Below, piece by piece: positions 47,196-54,701 of a stretch of DNA of 64,000 nt (its first letter is position 1; every line of letters begins with the position of its first letter). A program made the position numbers and the translations under genes. The notes beneath the pieces are model-generated. The model saw only the letters and a program-made list of their open reading frames with translations. It was not told the origin of the DNA and ran no database searches. Source of the DNA: Diplolepis rosae (Eukaryota; Arthropoda; Insecta; Hymenoptera; Diplolepididae); NCBI GenBank assembly GCA_030998225.1, contig JAPYXD010000684.1, positions 1,614,501 to 1,678,500 on the forward strand, given 5' to 3'.

Positions 47196-47530
47196 TTTCT
47201 ACAAATTGTAGAATAGATTTATTTTATTAAGGTCTGATAAGGAGAATGAAAAATAACTTTTTGAATATATTTTCTAATCATGCAAGGTAAAAGATTTTGC
47301 TAAAGGTATTTTACTTTCCGTCAGAAAAACAACTTTTATATTACAGTTTGTTTTTCCTTTAGTAAGAAACATTAAAGACGTGGGTACAAAAACTGTCCTT
47401 CTGACGGTATAGGACGTTCATGCACGTGGTTTTGAGAAAGGTAAGGACGGAATGTACCTGTATCTGAAAATTTTGTGAATTGACTTTAAGTCTATTAAAG
47501 AAAAGGGTGAAAGATGGAATAAAGGAAAGG
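47196..47530 (-). other. Spacer downstream of the F-like envelope gene
   Basis: 335 bp without a frame; contains pyrimidine-rich stretches ending in AG on the minus strand that could serve as splice acceptors. Confidence 0.4.
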
Positions 47531-49312
47531 TCAAAAGTTAAACGTCAAGTCGGTCAGTAAAGGTTTTGTCACTGAGCTTAAAGGAGTTTTTTGTATAAGT
47601 TCTATACGTGTTGGCGTTTTGTTTATTTTTTTAGATATTTTTTGAATTTTCAATAGTAATAATCCTAAAATTGTAATCATAAGTAAAGTGATAAAGATTA
47701 GTGCTAATGTTAATTTATGTGCACTAGAAATAAAAATTGATGGAATGATTTTTTGAATGTTTGCATATTTTGTAAGGATAAAGACATGGTTTTCGAAGAT
47801 TGATAATGGCATGTCTTCTTTTTGCTGAAGAAGAAGTAATACCTTTTTTAGTAAGTGAGGCTCTTGAATGGAAATATTATATAAAAATGGTGAAATTATA
47901 GCAAGGGAAGTAGTTGATTTGCTGACTGGAATTGAATTATCCATTATATTCAAATGGTTTTGAAGATGGTAATATGGAGTTGATGAATCTAGATTGCAAC
48001 CTGATTTTGTTTGCAAAATTCCTATTCCTTGGAGTGTGATTATGGTCTTAGAGTTTTTTCGACATGATAAGAAAATTTGTCGGGGGAAAATTGTTGAGTA
48101 TAGCCATCCATGATGAAATTGCAATGGTGTTAGAAAGGGATATTCACTAAAACTGATGAATATTTTACACTTGTATGGTTGAGAATTTAGAAACATTGAT
48201 GTTTCACAAATAGGATTGTTATCGATGTTAGATATAGATCTTGGTGGGTGACAAAATGGTTGGAATCCATTTTGATAACATGCATTGAGGAAATTTTCAT
48301 TTGTTATAAAGTATGATTGCTTATTTGAAGAAATAGCGAGATAAGAATTTTGAGGTTTTATGTAAATAGAGGAAATTACGTCAGTATTAAAATCGAGATG
48401 TATTGGAATTGGATGTGGTTTAAATAATTGAAATTCTTCAGCAGATGGGATTGGTATAGTCATAATAAAAATCAAGTACTTATCGAATAAGAAGTATTGT
48501 ATTTTAGAAAATGGAAGGACCATAGAAAAAAGGGATGTTGAAGGGTGTGGGTCTTCTTTGTTGGATTTGAAGTCTAAGAAGGTATCAGGAAGTAGCATAG
48601 GGTGCCATAAATTAGTTGCGGCATGAGTAATAGCTTCTGTAAGTTGGTCAAGGAGTAAAAGAAAAGATTGAGAAATTTCATGCAGGTCTTTAAGCCAATT
48701 TGCTGCTAATATTCGATATAGGTGAATATTTGGATCTTTTTGAGAATTATGCCATTTTTTGTAGGTCATAATGTTCTCAAGTTTTGAAGAAAGATTTGTA
48801 ACTTTTTGGAAAAATGGATTAGGAAGTAGAAATAAATTTTCTTTGGGCCAGTAAAGGGAGGTTTCATTTCTCATTCTTAATTCTAAAAGTACTTTTTGTA
48901 TCTGTTGCAAGAATGGATCATTAGTGTTAGAAATATTCGTGATATTACGAGCTTGTCTAGATATAAATGATATTTCTTCAAGAAAACAGTTGATGCGTTG
49001 TTCTATAAAATCAAGTTGTGTCTGATGATCGTATAAATTACAATTATTGGCAATATTTGAGAGTATGTAATATTCATATAATTTATGTGAGAAATCTATT
49101 ATTTTGTATTTAAGTACGTCTGGCTGAAAGATATCGATATAAGATATAAAATGATATTTTTCAGAAAAAAGACGAACTTTTGAAATTGGTTCAAAATAAA
49201 TCCCTGAAGAATGAGAAAATTGTGAGTCTATGAAGTATTTTTCTGCTTTGGAGAAAAGGAGTGGAATTAAAATTAAATACACTCTGGATGCTAGTTGATT
49301 AAGGAAATTCAT
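47531..49312 (-). CDS. env: F-like/gypsy-type envelope glycoprotein
   Basis: 593 residues, type I membrane protein layout: a hydrophobic N-terminal signal (residues about 5-22), a long ectodomain with N-glycosylation sites (for example NITNISN), a transmembrane helix at about 534-554 and a 39-residue basic tail. The ectodomain pattern is helical in the first 300 residues. Then come spaced cysteines and the GWLYSTIFPRQIFLSC ... GIGILQTKSGC stretch, which recalls the Env of gypsy-type errantiviruses, related to baculovirus F proteins. I found no clear furin site. The ATG lies 18 nt after an excellent acceptor (TACTTTTCTTTTTCAG), consistent with a spliced env message. Family call by eye. Confidence 0.7.
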   Translation of the reverse strand: MNFLNQLASRVYLILIPLLFSKAEKYFIDSQFSHSSGIYFEPISKVRLFSEKYHFISYIDIFQPDVLKYKIIDFSHKLYEYYILSNIANNCNLYDHQTQLDFIEQRINCFLEEISFISRQARNITNISNTNDPFLQQIQKVLLELRMRNETSLYWPKENLFLLPNPFFQKVTNLSSKLENIMTYKKWHNSQKDPNIHLYRILAANWLKDLHEISQSFLLLLDQLTEAITHAATNLWHPMLLPDTFLDFKSNKEDPHPSTSLFSMVLPFSKIQYFLFDKYLIFIMTIPIPSAEEFQLFKPHPIPIHLDFNTDVISSIYIKPQNSYLAISSNKQSYFITNENFLNACYQNGFQPFCHPPRSISNIDNNPICETSMFLNSQPYKCKIFISFSEYPFLTPLQFHHGWLYSTIFPRQIFLSCRKNSKTIITLQGIGILQTKSGCNLDSSTPYYHLQNHLNIMDNSIPVSKSTTSLAIISPFLYNISIQEPHLLKKVLLLLQQKEDMPLSIFENHVFILTKYANIQKIIPSIFISSAHKLTLALIFITLLMITILGLLLLKIQKISKKINKTPTRIELIQKTPLSSVTKPLLTDLTFNF

Positions 49313-49371
49313 TAGGCTTCTCGGAAGGCTGAAAAAGAAAAGTAGGATTAATATTGGATAAAATAGGATGT

Positions 49372-49956
49372 TTACATATGGTTGGATTTAGGTCTAGAAG
49401 TTTTTTGGAGAAAAGGGGAAAAAAGTCTACTAAATGTTGAGGAGTTTCTTGGTGGAACTGGAGGGGGAAATTGGGTTGATTTGTCTACCTTAAAAATATT
49501 TCGTCTACGGCACTCTTTTGTAGCATGCATTTGAGTGTTACAAAATCTACAGGAATTTTCCCAAGGTATTAATTTTGGTCTTGGATCGGTTTGAATACTT
49601 TGATTTTTGGTTTTTTGCCTTTTTTTATCATCATTATTATAAAATTTTTCGTCGCAGAGATCATATGATCTTATTAGTAGTAATAATAATTTTAAAGCTG
49701 CTCTATTTTCTGCTAATTCACTAGTAGGGCCGGCTTGTATAACGAAATGTTCATTTATATTAATTTGTGCGAGAAAAAATGAGTTTGTTTTCGAATTCCT
49801 ATCAGGATAGACTGTACATTGCGGTAACGGCAGTCCATATTTTATCGTGAAGTTTCTTAAAATTTCTACATGATTTAAAAATCCCATGGAGTCTGTTCTG
49901 TATTTCTTTTTTGGGTAACTTGGTACGTGTGTAGGCTCGTCGTAGTAATGCTCCAT
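49372..49956 (-). CDS. dsRNA-binding-like domain plus CX2CX4HX4C finger protein
   Basis: 194 residues. Residues 28-96 resemble a dsRNA-binding domain, ending in the helix SELAENRAALKLLLLL. Residues 136-149 form a zinc knuckle (C136, C139, H144, C149). A proline/arginine-rich tail follows with PPPVPPR, a possible SH3-binding stretch. The architecture matches the gene at 45403. GATTCAG 15 nt before ATG is a possible acceptor. The basic lysines usual at the start of the second dsRBD helix are poorly kept, so RNA binding is less certain here. Confidence 0.65.
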   Translation of the reverse strand: MEHYYDEPTHVPSYPKKKYRTDSMGFLNHVEILRNFTIKYGLPLPQCTVYPDRNSKTNSFFLAQININEHFVIQAGPTSELAENRAALKLLLLLIRSYDLCDEKFYNNDDKKRQKTKNQSIQTDPRPKLIPWENSCRFCNTQMHATKECRRRNIFKVDKSTQFPPPVPPRNSSTFSRLFSPFLQKTSRPKSNHM

Positions 49957-49993
49957 TGCAGTTGATTTCCTGAATCGGTATGGAATGTTTATA

Positions 49994-50731
49994 TTAGAAT
50001 TTATTGTACTGGTTGGGAGGTCTATATCCGCATTTAAAACATTTTTTAAAGCTTTTCGTAGAGAAAGATGATGCAGTATGATTATTATTTGTTTTCATTT
50101 TATATGAATTTGTATTTTTATCACGATTGTTATTTGAAGTAATAGGTTTTGTTATTTGGCTACTCGTTGAAGGTTTTGGATCGTTTATAGATGATTCTTG
50201 AATTGTTACATGCAAATGTTCTAGTGAGTTTATCAAACGTAGTTCACATTTCTCGTCTTTATGCGAAAGAGAATTAATAACTTTTATGGCAGCAAAATCC
50301 TTAGCTGTTTTTATTGAGTTTGCTATTCCTATTTGTTTAATGTTATTAATGAAACAAATTGCTATGTATGTTGAGTCTTTTGATGAGGTTTTTATTCGTA
50401 ATACTGTATATTTTGGATACTCAAATTTATTTTCAGTGCAAATTTCGTTTAATTTTTTGCAATTTTTACTAATAGAGTTTGGTTGGACGTTTTGATTTGT
50501 TTCCTTTGATTCATTAATTAAGGCATTATATAAATTTTGTGCTACCTTTTGCTTTACATTTTCTTTATCTTTGCCACTATTCATTATTATATAATTTTTA
50601 TATTGTAAATTAACGTGAAATAGACATTCATTATTATTGGTTTGTTCAATGAGTATCTCATAAATCAGGAGTGGATCTCCTCTTTGTTGAATAATTTTGT
50701 TTAGTAAGGTTGTAAAAGGAACATGCGACAT
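49994..50731 (-). CDS. Tandem dsRNA-binding-like domains protein with degenerate knuckle
   Basis: 245 residues. Two dsRBD-like folds: residues about 5-73 (ending KENVKQKVAQNLYNALI) and about 90-156 (ending KTAKDFAAIKVINSL). A serine/asparagine/threonine-rich linker follows, then a C-terminal CFKC pair at 231-234 where the other family members have a full knuckle; here the histidine and last cysteine are missing. The ATG sits one base after CATCTTCAG, a likely splice acceptor. It is only 10 nt downstream of the glycoprotein stop, implying tightly packed genes each with its own acceptor. Confidence 0.65.
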   Translation of the reverse strand: MSHVPFTTLLNKIIQQRGDPLLIYEILIEQTNNNECLFHVNLQYKNYIIMNSGKDKENVKQKVAQNLYNALINESKETNQNVQPNSISKNCKKLNEICTENKFEYPKYTVLRIKTSSKDSTYIAICFINNIKQIGIANSIKTAKDFAAIKVINSLSHKDEKCELRLINSLEHLHVTIQESSINDPKPSTSSQITKPITSNNNRDKNTNSYKMKTNNNHTASSFSTKSFKKCFKCGYRPPNQYNKF

Positions 50732-50741
50732 TCTGAAGATG

Positions 50742-52772
50742 TTAGATTTGGATAGAGTAGTGGGTTCTATTAAGTTCTTCTTTTAATTCAGAGTGAGGAT
50801 AAAGAGTTGTGTTTGTATTATTGTGATCTTTACCTGAAGTAGTGTTTGCGTAATACGATGGACTTTTAGGTGCCTCTTTCGAGCTTTGTGGTGCTGAAGC
50901 TGTTAGCAGTTCTTGATGACTCTCAGCAGGAGGTCCAGAAGGTCGATGGGTACCTAAGTGTAATAAGAGGTTAGTGACCGAATCCCAGAAGGCGCCTAGT
51001 AGATGGAGAGACCATCCAAATAATCTGTGTAGCGCATATCCATGAATAATGGTATCAGCTATCAATTTAATCCCTCTAATTATTATTATTAATCCAATTA
51101 GGCCTGCACTAGTAGTTCCAAAACTTGTAAAAATTGTCCAAAATCTACCCCATGCGGATTCAGCAATTTTATCAATTACATCTTCATTAAATAAATTCGT
51201 TAATGATATTCCTTGATTAATAGTTGGATGTCCTGTTATTTCTCTAGCTAAAGAATTTAGAATCATTGGTTTTTCTGCTGGAAACATAATATGATCTCGC
51301 AGTTTATCAAGATCAGATTGAGAATAAATGCCACTTGTTGCTAAGGATGAAGGATTTGTGTATTTCCAGGTTGCTTTTGTGAGAGGTTTAACTATAGTTG
51401 GTGCTATGGATTCGACAGGATTTGGAAGTAATTTGTACCAGGTTTCTCCAAAAAGGTACATTGGTGGAAGGAAAGAATTGCAATTTGTTTGGATACCTGA
51501 TTTTGTTAATATATGAGTTCGTGGAGAAAGGAAAAAGGATTGATTTCCTCTAAATATTGGTAGTTGTAGATAACATTCTTCAGTTTTGCGATATTTTACT
51601 TCAACCGGTATACATTTTACGATATGTACTACTTCTCCTGCAATTACTGACATATATCCTGGGCCTTTCATTAAATGATATGCAAATTCGTCTGGTGATT
51701 GGGTTGCTAAGGTTAATGTATTTCTAAAAACTTGCTGTTCAAGAATGCATCGTTGAGTAAGAACATCGTGATAAAGTCTATTTACTTCAGTGCGTATGTG
51801 TCGTTCTACATATATAAATTTAGAATTGACGTATGTGAAAATGTCCATATATTGAACTTCTAAATGTTTATTTTCTAAAAATGAATTCCCGGGTCTGGTT
51901 TCAAAAATTAATAATTTTGGATGTTCGGTTTGTATTAAAACGTAACTGCAAACTGGTTTTCTTGTTTTTTCAGCTAGTACGAAAGTTATATCCTCAGTCG
52001 TTAAAGAATAAAAGGTTTCAGAATTGTCTGTCGTGTTGTCATAGGTCTTATTTGCTGGTCCTTCATAAATAATTTCATATTTGTTAAAATTACATACGTC
52101 ATTAGGTAATGTATCCCAGAATGTTTGTCCATATTCTACGTCAGTACAGAATGTGTCTGAAAGTGTGCATATTATTCCAGATCCTAATTGAATTTTATTT
52201 GAATTTAAATGAATAGTCGCGTAATGTTCTTGTAAAGTTATTTTGAATATTGCTTGGACTACGACATTATTCCATGTTCCGTATGGGTCAGAAAATTGTG
52301 TACCAGTACAGTCTCCATTAGGTGTTACAGAACCTGCTAAAGTAACGCTATGAAATGAAGTTTCATTTACTTTTAACTTTGATATCTGAAGAGAAGGGGT
52401 TACTAAAAATGTTCCTATTGTGTGCATTTGATTACATTGATCTCGTGTAACATCATGTATATATTCACTGTGGCCATTTGCTACTATGGAACTGTGAGAA
52501 TGCATACCACAATGAGAGATGGCGCGTCGAATTTCTATTTTGCATTGTATTACTTTTGTATTTGAAAATCCAGTTAATTGTAAAAGTTGTATATAAGTTC
52601 TTTCAACATGTACTTGAGATCGAGGTAGATCACATTCTCCTACCTCTAGTAAAGATAATGTCGTAATATTTGATTGATTTGAACCGCAATCGAATCCTAT
52701 GATGGCGTAGACTGTTGTTATATAGTTGAAGTTGCAAGTGAGCAGTGCCAAAAGGAAGCCTCGTAATCCCAT
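50742..52772 (-). CDS. Large glycoprotein resembling those of negative-strand arthropod viruses
   Basis: The open frame extends to 53042, but I choose the ATG at 52772 (676 residues). It starts a signal peptide (MGLRGFLLALLTCNF...) and lies two bases after an acceptor, TCCTTTTTCCAG; the upstream frame is basic and overlaps the CARD-like gene. The ectodomain begins IIGFDCGSNQSNITTLSLL with VGEC soon after, carries about 20 cysteines and several N-glycosylation sites. A transmembrane segment (TTSAGLIGLIIIIRG) is followed by a roughly 100-residue tail. The N-terminal DCG/NIT/SLL/GEC pattern resembles glycoproteins of chuvirus-like viruses as I know them; a database search is needed. It is unrelated to the F-like envelope at 47531. 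Confidence 0.65.
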   Translation of the reverse strand: MGLRGFLLALLTCNFNYITTVYAIIGFDCGSNQSNITTLSLLEVGECDLPRSQVHVERTYIQLLQLTGFSNTKVIQCKIEIRRAISHCGMHSHSSIVANGHSEYIHDVTRDQCNQMHTIGTFLVTPSLQISKLKVNETSFHSVTLAGSVTPNGDCTGTQFSDPYGTWNNVVVQAIFKITLQEHYATIHLNSNKIQLGSGIICTLSDTFCTDVEYGQTFWDTLPNDVCNFNKYEIIYEGPANKTYDNTTDNSETFYSLTTEDITFVLAEKTRKPVCSYVLIQTEHPKLLIFETRPGNSFLENKHLEVQYMDIFTYVNSKFIYVERHIRTEVNRLYHDVLTQRCILEQQVFRNTLTLATQSPDEFAYHLMKGPGYMSVIAGEVVHIVKCIPVEVKYRKTEECYLQLPIFRGNQSFFLSPRTHILTKSGIQTNCNSFLPPMYLFGETWYKLLPNPVESIAPTIVKPLTKATWKYTNPSSLATSGIYSQSDLDKLRDHIMFPAEKPMILNSLAREITGHPTINQGISLTNLFNEDVIDKIAESAWGRFWTIFTSFGTTSAGLIGLIIIIRGIKLIADTIIHGYALHRLFGWSLHLLGAFWDSVTNLLLHLGTHRPSGPPAESHQELLTASAPQSSKEAPKSPSYYANTTSGKDHNNTNTTLYPHSELKEELNRTHYSIQI

Positions 52773-52891
52773 CTCTGGAAAAAGGAGGTTCCAATTAGCA
52801 GCTTGCTTTGTAATATAAGAATAGGAAAATGTTTTATCATTAAATATGTATATTTTTGAAGTTATTGATTTACTTTTTGTATTTTGCGTTC

Positions 52892-53173
52892 CTAGTTCAT
52901 TATATCCAACATGTCGGCTATGACAATGTGATTTGATAGCCGTAAACTGAGAATTAAATTTTTGTATGCGTACGGTCCTCTTGTTTTGATTGTTGAAAAA
53001 ATGTCTTTTATTATTTCTGGATTGTTTAGATTTCTGTTCCATGTGGGGATATTGCAGTCGTCTTTCTTAAAAATTCCAGTTTGAATTAAGTATGGCCAGA
53101 GAGCTACCATGTCGATAAAACAGGGAACTATTTCAATGAGATCATCTATGCGTTTGCGATGAATTTGTTCCAT
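52892..53173 (-). CDS. CARD-like death-fold protein (CARD only)
   Basis: 93 residues, all predicted helical. The order fits the six helices of a caspase recruitment domain: RKRIDDLIEIVP (H1), a tryptophan-containing second helix ending LIQTGIF, a short third, IIKDIFSTIKTRG (H4), PYAYKNLILSLRL (H5) and IVIADMLD (H6). The RG-P-x-A-Y junction between helices 4 and 5 is characteristic of CARDs of the caspase-9/Dronc type. There is no caspase or other domain. TTATTCCAG lies 6 nt before the ATG. A free-standing CARD could compete with Dronc-Dark contacts and delay apoptosis; this is inference. Confidence 0.7.
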   Translation of the reverse strand: MEQIHRKRIDDLIEIVPCFIDMVALWPYLIQTGIFKKDDCNIPTWNRNLNNPEIIKDIFSTIKTRGPYAYKNLILSLRLSNHIVIADMLDIMN

Positions 53174-53422
53174 TATATCTGGAATAATGTGTTATGTCTG
53201 AAAATTCATTTTTATTTTGTTTTATATATATTTTTTATTTTATATATAAAACATATATTTTCATAACAAAAAAAAAAATTTATTTTTTTTATATTTTTAC
53301 TATTTATCGACAAAATAAAATTTCTATATCTTATTTAAGTTGTATATGTATATATATAAATATATATATATATTTTTTTTTTATAATTAAGGTACAGATA
53401 TTTTGTTTCTATTTTTATTTAT
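53174..53422 (-). other. AT-rich spacer between integrase and CARD-like gene
   Basis: Low-complexity TA/T runs including a (TA)n stretch at about 53342-53370; no gene. Confidence 0.5.
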
Positions 53423-54556
53423 TTACTTTTGTACTTGCACATGTGAGCGTTTTAGTCTATTAATGTGGACAACAGTAGGTTTGCCTTTATAGCTTATTTT
53501 GACATTCCCTTTTCCTAACACTTCCAATATTTCATAAGGCCCTGTATAATGGCTGTCAAGTTTTTTAATTTTTCCTCCTTTTAATAAAAACACGTAATCT
53601 CCAATTTTTACTTCTAAAGGACTTATTTTTTTGTCATAATATAATTTCGATTTTTCTTTTGCTGAAATAAGATTTTCTTTTGCTTGTGTTCGCATTTCAT
53701 GTAGTTGTGTTACGAAATTAATTAAATAATCGTCATATGTTTGTAATTTTTCTTGTTGTGATAAAGGTTCACTGGAAGGTTCACGAGCTAGTTTACCAAA
53801 AACCAATTCATAGGGTGTGCATTTTGTGCCTTCATGTACACTAGTATTATATGAGAACATTGCTAGTTCAAGCCAATCATCCCATTCTGAATTTTTTGCA
53901 ACAAATTGTTTGAGATATTCTCCTAAAACATGATGTGAACGTTCTAATGACCCGTTTGATTGAGGGTGAAATGCTGTGGTACGAAATTGTTTAATTCTAA
54001 AACGTTTTGCCAATCTTTTTAATAAATTACTTAAAAAATCTCTGCCTTGGTCAGTAAGTACTCCTTTCGGTGATCCAAATATGCAAATAAATTTTTTCAC
54101 GAAAGCATCTGCTATCGTACTAGCTTGGTGATTAGGAAGAGGTATTGCTAAAGAATATTTGGTAAAATTGTCTTGTATCGTCAGAATATATAAGTTACCA
54201 GATTTTGTTTCAGGTAGTGGACCAACAATGTCCATTGATATTTTTTCAAAAGCAGTAGTGGGTGTGTCAGTGATTACCATAGGGTTTTTTGTTTTGACTC
54301 TGATTAATTTTTTCAGTTGACATTGTAAACAGCCTTGAATATATTTTTGAATGTCTACTTTCATATTTTCCCAAAAAAATTTTTGGCGAATTCGGCTATA
54401 AGTTTTTGTAACGCCTTTATGGCCTCCTAATGCTGAGGAATGAGCTTCTTCAATTAAATGAGTTCGTTGTTCCTTTGTTGGATATTGCGTTATTCCATTG
54501 CAAACTATAATTTTTGTAGTTGAATTTGAAAAAATTGAATCGAAAATTGATTTCAC
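53423..54556 (-). CDS. pol: Errantivirus-type integrase (C-terminal part of pol)
   Basis: 377 residues from the first ATG, but the frame is open upstream to about 54767 and that part continues the RNase H-integrase linker, so this is the end of Pol in another frame. Zinc-binding H39, H46, C76, C79. The catalytic triad is D109 (MDIVGPLP), D169 (TDQGRDF) and E205 (SLERSHH), with the canonical D,D35E spacing. The C-terminal part has the GPY module (HYTGPYEILE). All key residues are present. The pol frame ends at 54702, a one-base shift away, next to a run of five T. Confidence 0.85.
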   Translation of the reverse strand: MKSIFDSIFSNSTTKIIVCNGITQYPTKEQRTHLIEEAHSSALGGHKGVTKTYSRIRQKFFWENMKVDIQKYIQGCLQCQLKKLIRVKTKNPMVITDTPTTAFEKISMDIVGPLPETKSGNLYILTIQDNFTKYSLAIPLPNHQASTIADAFVKKFICIFGSPKGVLTDQGRDFLSNLLKRLAKRFRIKQFRTTAFHPQSNGSLERSHHVLGEYLKQFVAKNSEWDDWLELAMFSYNTSVHEGTKCTPYELVFGKLAREPSSEPLSQQEKLQTYDDYLINFVTQLHEMRTQAKENLISAKEKSKLYYDKKISPLEVKIGDYVFLLKGGKIKKLDSHYTGPYEILEVLGKGNVKISYKGKPTVVHINRLKRSHVQVQK

Positions 54557-54701
54557 TTCTTCCCAAGGTATGTGATTAATTCTGGAAGTTTTTGATATAC
54601 TAATAGATCGTAATTTAAATTTTTGAGATAATTCATGTAATGAATGAATTGATAATTTTATATTATTTAAAGTTTCAGATAAATTATCTTTAGTTTCTTC
54701 T

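Noticed and set aside
52773..53042. N-terminal 90-residue extension of the glycoprotein frame
   Set aside because: It overlaps the CARD-like gene, is basic and not signal-like, and precedes a splice acceptor; the inner ATG begins a signal peptide.
53194..53463. 89-codon frame on the plus strand
   Set aside because: Isoleucine/tyrosine/phenylalanine low complexity from a TA-rich spacer; antisense to the retroelement.
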